Under the pieces are notes generated by a model. That model was not told the DNA's origin, made no database searches, and saw only the letters and a list, made by a program, of their open reading frames with translations. A stretch of 64,000 bases of DNA, from the NCBI RefSeq assembly GCF_000308575.1, contig NZ_BAFZ01000042.1, positions 1 through 64,000 of the forward strand. The letters are read 5' to 3'. Source of the DNA: Nocardia exalbida NBRC 100660. Its GTDB lineage: Bacteria; Actinomycetota; Actinomycetes; Mycobacteriales; Mycobacteriaceae. This document shows, piece by piece, positions 56,251-64,000 of the stretch. The position numbers were made by a program, and so were the translations under genes. Position 1 is the stretch's first letter, and each line of letters opens with the position of its first letter.

Positions 56251-57252
56251 GTGACTTTCGACAACGTGCGGGGAAGCTCGACCCCTGGCCGGCCGTCCCG
56301 GACGCACCCGAACGTCTCTGGAACACCTTCGGTCGTACAGAGTCTGCGGGCTCACGCCGGGCATGCTGTGCCGTTCTCCGTGGAGTTCAATCCGCCCCGC
56401 GACGCCGCCGCCGAGGCGCGGCTGTGGCGCGCCGTGCGGCAGTTCGAGTGCATGCATCCCGCGTTCGTGTCGATGACCTACGGCGCCGGTGGTTCCACTC
56501 GCGACCGCACCGTCCGGGTGACCGGGGAGCTGGCGCAGCAGACGACGCTGCTGCCGGTCGCGCACCTGACCGCGGTGGAGCACAGCGTCGCGGAGCTGCG
56601 CTCGCTGGTCGGCGCGTACGCCGACTCCGGTATCCGCAACATCCTGGTGCTGCGCGGCGACCCGCCGGGCGACCCGCTGGGGGAGTGGCACAAGCATCCG
56701 CAGGGCGTCTCCTACGCCGAGGAGTTGGTGCGCATCGTGCGCGACCTCGGTGACTTCCACGTCGGCGTGGCATCGTTTCCGCAGGGCCACCACCGCTCGC
56801 CGGACCTGGCGACCGACACCGCGTTCCTGGCCGCGAAACTGCGTGCGGGAGCGGAGTATTCGATCACCCAGATGTTCTTCGACGTCGAGCACTACCTGCG
56901 CCTGCGCGATCGGCTGGTGGCGCTGGACCCGATCGAGGGCACCAAGCCGATCATTCCGGAGCTGATGCCGATCACCTCGCTGCGCACGGTGCAGCGCGCC
57001 GAGGAGTTGTGCGGCAGGCCGCTGCCGGACTCGGTCATGCGGCGACTGCGCACGGCGGCGGGCGACGGCGGGGAGGAGAACGCCGCGGCGGTGCGCGCGG
57101 CGGGCATCGAGATCGCCACCGAGATCGCGCAGCGGCTGATCGACGAGGGCGCGCCGTGCCTGCACTTCATCACGCTCAATTTCGCCAAGGCGACCAGCGA
57201 GGTGCTGACCAACCTCGGTTACGGCGTCACGGCCGCCCCGGTCAGCGTCTGA
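56251..57252 (+). CDS. metF: Methylenetetrahydrofolate reductase-like protein (Rv2172c-like)
   Basis: A 333-residue protein of the MetF family, which reduces methylene-THF to methyl-THF with FAD. FSVEFNPPRDAAAEARLW replaces the usual SFEFFPP start, and MTYGAGGSTRDRTV, NILVLRGDPPGD and EYSITQMFFDVEHY are present. The family variant in actinobacteria may lack the standard NADH handling, which cannot be judged here. GTG at 56251 is chosen for its fit to family N-termini. A hairpin terminator follows. Confidence 0.88.
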   Translation: MTFDNVRGSSTPGRPSRTHPNVSGTPSVVQSLRAHAGHAVPFSVEFNPPRDAAAEARLWRAVRQFECMHPAFVSMTYGAGGSTRDRTVRVTGELAQQTTLLPVAHLTAVEHSVAELRSLVGAYADSGIRNILVLRGDPPGDPLGEWHKHPQGVSYAEELVRIVRDLGDFHVGVASFPQGHHRSPDLATDTAFLAAKLRAGAEYSITQMFFDVEHYLRLRDRLVALDPIEGTKPIIPELMPITSLRTVQRAEELCGRPLPDSVMRRLRTAAGDGGEENAAAVRAAGIEIATEIAQRLIDEGAPCLHFITLNFAKATSEVLTNLGYGVTAAPVSV

Positions 57253-57350
57253 GTCTCCCGTCTCGGGTGCGCTACGTGCGCCGCACCGGCCGCTCGTCCC
57301 CGGATGGCTCGTTCGAGCCGCTCCGGCGAGCACTGTGGCGGCCTCGGTGA

Positions 57351-57382
57351 CCGGCCGGTGCGCTCGAGGGCGCACCGGCCGG
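57351..57382. terminator. Bidirectional hairpin terminator
   Basis: A perfect 13-base-pair stem, CCGGCCGGTGCGC and its complement, around a six-base loop. It lies between the convergent metF-like gene (stop 57252) and the monooxygenase operon (stop 57390). Confidence 0.85.
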
Positions 57383-57389
57383 CGCAGCG

Positions 57390-58541
57390 TCAGGCCGCGC
57401 GGGCCGCGCGCAGCCCCCACGCCTCGGCGAGCAGCCGATACGATTGCAGCCGATCGGCGTGCCGGTGGGTGATCGTGGTCACCAGCAGTTCGTCCGCTCC
57501 GCTGACGCGTTGCAGCGCGGAGAGCCGCTCCACGACGGTGCCCGGTGACCCCACGAACTGGGTGGCGAGTCGATCGTCGACCAGGCGCCGCTGCTCCGCG
57601 GTGAGCGGGGCGACGGTCGCCGGATCGGGATAGTCGGCCGCGCCCGCGCCGCTGCGGATGCTGTGCACCCAGTGGCCGTAGCTCGCGGCCAGCCGCCGGG
57701 CGGTGGCGTCGTCCTCGGCCACGACCACGTCCGCGGAGATCACCACGTACGGCTCGGCCAGCTCGGCGGACGGGCGGAACGCCGCGCGATACGCCTCGAT
57801 CGCGTCCAGCGCGGTGCCCGGCGAGACGTGATAGGCCGCGGCGAACGGCAGCCCCAGCCGCCCGGCCAGCTCCGCGCTCTCGCTCGCGGTGCTGCCGAAC
57901 AGCCACAATCGCACCTGCGCGCCCTCACCGGGAACCGCGTGCAACGCAACGCCTTCCGGGCTGACGAAGGTGCCCGCCAGCAGGGCGCGCACCTCGCCGA
58001 CCTGCTCGGCGAACTCCAGTGGCTGCGCGCCGCGCTGCTGGAGGGCGCCCACCGAGGCGATGAACTTGGACCGGTCCAGGATGCGGCCCGGGTCGAACGG
58101 CGGCGGAACGACAACGCCGTCACGGATCTCGGTGCGTCCGGTCACCGTGCCGACCACGGGCTTGCCGCGCGCGGCCTCCGCCCCGAATTGGCCGCGTCGA
58201 TGACCCGACCGGCCGAGGCCCAGGTCGAGCCGGCCCGGGTACAGCGCGTCGATCGTGCCGAACGCCTCTACGATCGAGGCCGAGGTGTGATGACCCACCT
58301 GCACCGCGGCCGAACCCACCCGGATCCGCTCGGTGGCCGCCGCGACCAACCCGATCAGGGTGATCGAGGAGGAACTGGCCACCGAGACGAAATGGTGTTC
58401 GGCCAGCCAGTACCGGTGGTAGCCCCACTGTTCGGCGTGCTGGGCCAGATCGACGGTGTTGCGCAGGGCCTGCTGCGCGGTCGAGCCCGCGCTGATCGGG
58501 GACAGGTCCAGGATCGAGAGGGGAACGAACCGGCCGCTCAT
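57390..58541 (-). CDS. LLM-class flavin-dependent oxidoreductase (MsnO8-like)
   Basis: A 383-residue luciferase-like enzyme. PLSILDLSPISAGSTAQQAL at the start and HRYWLAEHHF, then GGGAAVQ-type segment VGSAAVQVGHHTS and LDLGLGRSGHRRGQFG, are typical of the single-domain bacterial-luciferase group with the TIM-barrel FMN site. The substrate is unknown. ATG at 58541 overlaps the DUF1684 stop by four bases. It is the last gene of the right-edge operon and a terminator follows. Confidence 0.9.
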   Translation of the reverse strand: MSGRFVPLSILDLSPISAGSTAQQALRNTVDLAQHAEQWGYHRYWLAEHHFVSVASSSSITLIGLVAAATERIRVGSAAVQVGHHTSASIVEAFGTIDALYPGRLDLGLGRSGHRRGQFGAEAARGKPVVGTVTGRTEIRDGVVVPPPFDPGRILDRSKFIASVGALQQRGAQPLEFAEQVGEVRALLAGTFVSPEGVALHAVPGEGAQVRLWLFGSTASESAELAGRLGLPFAAAYHVSPGTALDAIEAYRAAFRPSAELAEPYVVISADVVVAEDDATARRLAASYGHWVHSIRSGAGAADYPDPATVAPLTAEQRRLVDDRLATQFVGSPGTVVERLSALQRVSGADELLVTTITHRHADRLQSYRLLAEAWGLRAARAA

Positions 58542-59344
58542 GCGGCACGTCCCGGCCGCGGGTCCTGCTCGCCCGCTTCGATGGCCACGCGCAGCCGGTT
58601 CTGCGCGGGCGCCACCGGGCAGGTCGCGAAATCGGTGAAGGCGCACGGCAGATTCGCGGCGCGGTTGAAGTCCAGCAGCACCGTACCGTCCGCCTCCGGC
58701 GTGCCCACGGTCAGCGATCGCGCCGCCGGGTAGGTGGTCACACCGCTCGTGGCGTCGGTGAACAACACCCGCAGGTTGTCCTGGTCGCCGAACGCGACGA
58801 CGCGTTCGGTCACCTCGCCGATGCGGAATTCGATGGTGCCCGCGGCGCTGTGGTGATGCTCGAGACCATCGACCACGGCGCCGGTGACCACGGTCCGCTG
58901 CTGCGCGAACGGCGTGAAGCGTCCCGGGACCACCCAGCGCGGGTCGGGCCGGTAGGCCGGGATGCCGTCGAAGGTCAGCAGGGCGGGCGAAGCTGGGTCG
59001 TGCACCCGGACGGCGTAGCGGCCCGTGCGGCGGATCACCTCGAGCACCCGGCGCTCCTGCCGGACGTGCAGTCCGGGCGCCCCTTCGGCAGGGGTGACGA
59101 TCTGTACGCCCGCGATGCCGAGCCCGTCGTATTCGAGCCGGTCGGCGGGCTGGGCGGTGATGAACACCTTCTCGTCGGTGACCCACCAGGTGCCGGGCAG
59201 GTCCGGCAGGCGTTCGGGGCGGTCGGTGAGCCAGTGCAGCGCGGTCAGGCCGAGGAAGCCGAGTGGGTCGCGCAGTAGGTCTTCCCGCGTGTGGTGCCAG
59301 CGCGCCCACTCGGTCTCGAAAACGGTGGTGATGCTCGTGGTCAT
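58538..59344 (-). CDS. DUF1684 domain protein
   Basis: A 268-residue protein of the DUF1684 family, whose function is unknown. Typical parts: WHHTREDLLRDPLGFLGLTALHWL at the start, VRVHDPASPALLTFDGIPAYRPDPRW in the middle, and LDFNRAANLPCAFTDFATCPVAPAQNRL at the end, with two cysteines. It overlaps the genes on both sides by four bases. Its place among monooxygenase genes suggests a supporting role there; that is inference. Confidence 0.88.
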   Translation of the reverse strand: MTTSITTVFETEWARWHHTREDLLRDPLGFLGLTALHWLTDRPERLPDLPGTWWVTDEKVFITAQPADRLEYDGLGIAGVQIVTPAEGAPGLHVRQERRVLEVIRRTGRYAVRVHDPASPALLTFDGIPAYRPDPRWVVPGRFTPFAQQRTVVTGAVVDGLEHHHSAAGTIEFRIGEVTERVVAFGDQDNLRVLFTDATSGVTTYPAARSLTVGTPEADGTVLLDFNRAANLPCAFTDFATCPVAPAQNRLRVAIEAGEQDPRPGRAA

Positions 59345-60711
59345 GACGCTTCGGCTCCTTCGTGGGCGGTGGTGCGACGGTGGGGATGGCGCAGGCCGAG
59401 GTGGTCGCGCAAGGTGGTTCCGGCGTACTCGGTGCGGAAGCTGCCGCGCTCCTGTAGTTCCGGGACGACCCGGTCGACGAATTCGTCCAGGCCGTGCGGG
59501 GTGAGGTGCGGGACGAGGATGAAACCGTCCGCGGCGTCGGACTGCACGTAGGCGTCGATCCGCTCGGCGACCGCCGCGGGCGTGCCGACGAACTGCTGGC
59601 GCGCGGTGACCTCGATGATCAGCTCCCGGATGCTGAGCCCTTCGGCTTCGGCTCTGGCCCGCCAGGACTCGGCGACCGCGCGGGGATCTTTGGCGTGCCG
59701 CACGCGGCCGCGGGTGATGTTCACGTCGTCGACGGGCTCGACGTCGGGCAGCGGTCCGTCCGGGTCGTATCCGGACAGGTCCCGGCCCCAGACCTGTTCG
59801 AGGAAGGCGATCGCGGTCTGCGGGCCGACCTGTTGGAGGCGGATGTGCCTGGCGCGTTCCTGCGCCTCGGCCTCGGTGTCGCCGAGGACGAAAGTGGCGG
59901 CGGGGAAGATCTTCAGCTGGTCGGGGGTTCGCCCGTACTTGGCCAGGCGGCCTTTCAGGTCGGCGTAGAAGCGCTGCCCGTCCTCGAGGGTGCCGTGGCC
60001 GGTGAAGATCGCGTCGGCCGTGGCCGCGCCGAATTCCCGGCCGTCCTCGGAGTCGCCCGCCTGCAACAGCACCGGATGGCCCTGCGGGCTCGGTGGCAGC
60101 ACGAATCGTGCGGTGATGTCGAACTGTGCTCCGCGATGGCGGGTTTCGGGGATCTCCCGGGCGAACACCCCGGCCTGCCGGTCGACGACCAGTGCGTCCG
60201 CGGCCCAGCTGTCCCACAGCGCGCGGGTCACCTCGACGGTCTCGGCCGCGCGGTGGTAGCGCTCGCCGTGCTCGAGATAGCCGCCGCGCCGGAAGTTCTC
60301 GCCGGTGAACGCGTCGGAGGAGGTCACGACGTTCCAGGCCGCGCGGCCGCCGGAGAGGTGGTCGAGCGAGGCGAATTGCTTTGCCAGCTCGAACGGCTCG
60401 TTGTAGGTGCTGTTGATGGTGCCGGCCAGTCCCAGCTTCTCGGTGACCCCGGCCAGCGCGTTGAGGACGGTGAAGGTGTCCGGCCTGCCCACGACGTCGA
60501 GGTCGTGGATGCGGCCGCGATGTTCGCGCAGCCGCAGGCCTTCGGCGAGGAAGAAGAAGTCGAACAGGCCGCGCTCGGCGGTACGCGCCAGATGCTCGAA
60601 CGACGCGAAATCGATCTGGCTGCCCGACTCGGGGTCGCTCCAGACGGTGGTGTTGTTCACGCCGGGGAAGTGGGCGGCGAGGTGAACCGGCTTGCGAGGC
60701 TTGTCGGTCAC
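59341..60711 (-). CDS. FMN-dependent monooxygenase, NtaA/SnaA/DszA (SoxA) family
   Basis: A 456-residue luciferase-like monooxygenase. HLAAHFPGVNNTTVWSDP at the start, RTAERGLFDFFFLAEGLRLRE, and GRAAWNVVTSSDAFTGENFRRGG are family hallmarks. Members oxidise nitrilotriacetate, pristinamycin precursors or dibenzothiophene sulfone, using reduced FMN from a partner reductase. No flavin reductase is seen in the visible part of the operon. GTG at 60711 overlaps the upstream stop (GTGA). Confidence 0.92.
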   Translation of the reverse strand: MTDKPRKPVHLAAHFPGVNNTTVWSDPESGSQIDFASFEHLARTAERGLFDFFFLAEGLRLREHRGRIHDLDVVGRPDTFTVLNALAGVTEKLGLAGTINSTYNEPFELAKQFASLDHLSGGRAAWNVVTSSDAFTGENFRRGGYLEHGERYHRAAETVEVTRALWDSWAADALVVDRQAGVFAREIPETRHRGAQFDITARFVLPPSPQGHPVLLQAGDSEDGREFGAATADAIFTGHGTLEDGQRFYADLKGRLAKYGRTPDQLKIFPAATFVLGDTEAEAQERARHIRLQQVGPQTAIAFLEQVWGRDLSGYDPDGPLPDVEPVDDVNITRGRVRHAKDPRAVAESWRARAEAEGLSIRELIIEVTARQQFVGTPAAVAERIDAYVQSDAADGFILVPHLTPHGLDEFVDRVVPELQERGSFRTEYAGTTLRDHLGLRHPHRRTTAHEGAEAS

Positions 60712-61841
60712 GACGGGGTGCCTTTCGTGCTGATGGCGTAGCGGCTCTGCGGACGAGGCAGCCCGAGGCGCGCACGTAATGTGCTGTCCGACAGCGGCTT
60801 CCGGTCGATACCGGGCAGCAGGCGCACGGCGGCCGGAAGCGCGAGCGGGCGCAGGACGACGCCGTCGGCGGCCTCCGCGCTGTCCACGGCCGCGAGCACT
60901 TCGCGCAGTGTCTCTGCGGTCCCGAGGTGGCGAAGGGCGCTGGGCGCTGCGCTGCGGACCGGGCCGGCCCAGCCGTCCAAGGTGTGTGCTTCCTCCCGCG
61001 CCGCGTCCGCGGAGCCGGCCAAGTGGATGTCGAGATCCAGCAGTACGTGCACGCTGTCTGGGTCGCGTCCCGCGTCCGCGAGCGCGGCGCGCAACGCGGT
61101 GCGCCGTGTCCGCGCCGCGTCGAGATCGTCCGCGCCGATCCGGATCAGGTCGGCGCGGCGCAGCGCGACCGCGGTGGCGGCCACGCCGTCGGCGCGCACT
61201 GCGACGATCGGCTGGCCCTGTGGCGAGCGCGGTGTGATGGATGGCCCCTTCACGGCGAAGTTGTCGCCGGTGAAGTCGATGTAGTGCAGCTTGTCCCGGT
61301 CGACGAAGCGGCCGGTCGAAGCGTCGCGGATCTCCGCGTCGTCCTCCCAGCTGTCCCACAGCCGGGTGGCGACCTCGATCGCCTCGTCGGCCTCGTGCCA
61401 CAGCGCGGCCTCGTCCTGCGCCGGTTTGCGCCCGAACGCCCGCGCCTGCTCGTCTCCTTCGGAGACGGTGACCTCCCAGCCCGCCCGGCCGAGCGTGGCG
61501 AAGTCCAAGCTCTGAATCGCCTTCGCCAGATGGAACGGTTCGGTGTGGGTGACCGGCGCCTGGGGAATCAGACCGACGCGGTGGGTGACGGCGGCGACGC
61601 GGGCGGCGATCGCGACCGCGTCGAGCCTGCCGCGGGTGGCGCCGGGGCCGCCGGGCTGCACGCCGAACGAATCGGGCAGGAACACCGCGTCGATGCCCGC
61701 TCGCTCGGCCGCGACGATCACCTCGGTCCAGTACCGTCCCGTGAACAGGTCCTCCGCGCGCGAGTCGGCACGCCGCCAGGACGCGGGGTGCGCGCCGGTA
61801 CCCGCCGCTTCGACGGCGAGGAAGAAGCCGGAGTGCGCCAT
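60708..61841 (-). CDS. LLM-class flavin-dependent oxidoreductase
   Basis: A 377-residue luciferase-like protein, starting MAHSGFFLAVEAAGTGAHP. AAERAGIDAVFLPDSFG, SLDFATLGRAGWEVTVS and the segment DKLHYIDFTGDNFAVKGPS place it near the NtaA-type group, but it is shorter and more divergent. The substrate is unknown. ATG at 61841 shares one base with the stop of the upstream gene (TGATG) and its stop overlaps the next start. Confidence 0.88.
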   Translation of the reverse strand: MAHSGFFLAVEAAGTGAHPASWRRADSRAEDLFTGRYWTEVIVAAERAGIDAVFLPDSFGVQPGGPGATRGRLDAVAIAARVAAVTHRVGLIPQAPVTHTEPFHLAKAIQSLDFATLGRAGWEVTVSEGDEQARAFGRKPAQDEAALWHEADEAIEVATRLWDSWEDDAEIRDASTGRFVDRDKLHYIDFTGDNFAVKGPSITPRSPQGQPIVAVRADGVAATAVALRRADLIRIGADDLDAARTRRTALRAALADAGRDPDSVHVLLDLDIHLAGSADAAREEAHTLDGWAGPVRSAAPSALRHLGTAETLREVLAAVDSAEAADGVVLRPLALPAAVRLLPGIDRKPLSDSTLRARLGLPRPQSRYAISTKGTPS

Positions 61842-62349
61842 CAGGCCGTGCCCTCCGCCTCGATCTGCTGCCGCAGCGCCGGATGGGTCCCGGATCCGGC
61901 GACATCGGGTCCCAGCAGCAACGCCTGCTGCCACAGTGCGGCGCGCATGCCGCGCGCGGACCGGACGGCGCGGCGGTCGCGCTCGGCGCGGACCGGGGCG
62001 ACGGCGTGCACGCGCGGGTTGCCGGAGGTGTCGGCGGCACGCGGGGCGCGCAGACGGGTGCGCCACCAGCGCGCGGGATCGGGTGCGAAGACGGCCGGGG
62101 CGGCCGGGATGTCCGGCGCGGGAGACGGTTCGGCGTCGGTGGCGGCCGGTTTCCGGTTGAAGGCGGAGTACACCATAAGAGCGATCCTTTTCGGTCGGTG
62201 CCACCACGGCTCGTGGCCGGTGGTGGGCTCCGGTGCGGAGGGAGGGGTGATCGCGCAGGACGCGACGGCGGGTTCCGGGCGGCTGCGGCACGGGGCCCAG
62301 CGCTGCTGCCGGTCCAGCACCCGGCTGTGGCGGTAGGTCGGACGGGGCA

Positions 62350-62350
<1 letters not shown>
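61841..62350 (-). CDS. Unknown protein embedded in the monooxygenase operon
   Basis: A 169-residue frame without a recognised family. It is Pro-, Ala- and Arg-rich and low in secondary structure in the first half; the second half has a helix with GMRAALWQQALLLGPDVAG and a conserved-looking end. The ATG at 62350 shares a base with the ABC gene stop (TAATG), as all other junctions here overlap, which favours the long form. An inner ATG at 62176 with AAGGA upstream would give 111 residues. The reality of the N-terminal half is uncertain. Confidence 0.55.
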
Positions 62351-63972
<1,622 letters not shown>

Positions 63973-64000
63973 GGGTGTTCTCCCTTCCCGATCGCGCGTC

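Noticed and set aside
54892..57906. 1004-codon minus-strand frame across idsA, metF and the LLM gene
   Set aside because: It overlaps three well-supported genes in other frames and is Arg/Gly-rich without domains.

Overview
The window is about 64 kb of high-GC actinobacterial chromosome. Its core gene order is that of the Mycobacteriales region that in Mycobacterium tuberculosis spans roughly Rv2215 to Rv2172c: dlaT/sucB, pepA, gcvT, ilvE, cobSTU, hesB-like, adoK, asnB, ctaC-ctaF, plsC, pimB, NlpC/P60 genes, trpD, ctaE-qcrCAB, aroG, pknL, mptA, idsA and a metF-like gene. With the carotenoid genes and the repeat style, Nocardia or a close Nocardiaceae relative is the best guess. That is an inference from gene content and remembered synteny; no rRNA or tRNA is present to confirm it.

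Layout. 1-6.6 kb: lipoyl E2 fragment, leucyl aminopeptidase, a GNAT protein, gcvT, ilvE and an MBL-fold hydrolase. 6.7-9.6 kb: the late cobalamin genes cobU-cobT-cobS. 9.8-15.8 kb: a GlxA-type regulator, repeat block A, a DUF3043 membrane protein, a HesB/IscA protein, adenosine kinase and asparagine synthetase. 16.1-17.7 kb: ctaC-ctaF. 17.8-26.1 kb: an accessory stretch with a TetR regulator, a secreted beta-helix protein, an FAD oxidoreductase, a PhoD-type phosphatase, a frameshifted Spo0M-like gene, an EamA transporter and an unusual alpha/alpha-toroid membrane protein. 26.1-31.8 kb: a leftward operon of cell-envelope and lipid genes (plsC, ROK glucokinase, a small protein, an ArsA-like ATPase, two SRPBCC proteins and a frameshifted pimB). 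31.8-38.5 kb: repeat block B, a zinc metallopeptidase, two NlpC/P60 hydrolases with structured leaders, a DnaQ/GIY-YIG nuclease and a small Lrp-type protein. 38.6-44.8 kb: trpD, then ctaE-qcrC-qcrA-qcrB. 44.9-50.3 kb: an exoribonuclease, an HNH pseudogene, aroG, PASTA kinase pknL with a divergent HTH gene, and repeat block C. 50.5-57.3 kb: crtE/idsA-crtI-mptA-crtB on the minus strand, and a metF-like gene. 57.4-64 kb: a tightly overlapping operon with a dual-ATPase ABC protein, an unknown protein, three luciferase-like monooxygenases and a DUF1684 protein; it continues beyond the right edge.

How the parts fit. ctaC/ctaF, ctaE and qcrCAB supply most of the bc1-aa3 respiratory supercomplex, split between two loci. 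PimB, PlsC, MptA, the NlpC/P60 enzymes and PknL all serve envelope building or its control. The crt genes make an acyclic carotenoid and share their transcript with the polyprenyl-phosphomannose-dependent MptA. The right-edge operon looks like an uptake-plus-oxidation system for a small, perhaps sulfur-containing, substrate.

Less expected features: a modular interspersed repeat family in three blocks; two conserved genes (pimB and the Spo0M-like gene) each broken by one missing base in a G/C-rich stretch; a multiply broken HNH endonuclease; an ATPase whose P-loop lies upstream of every ordinary start codon; possible structured leaders before both NlpC/P60 genes; and the EamA plus toroid gene pair.
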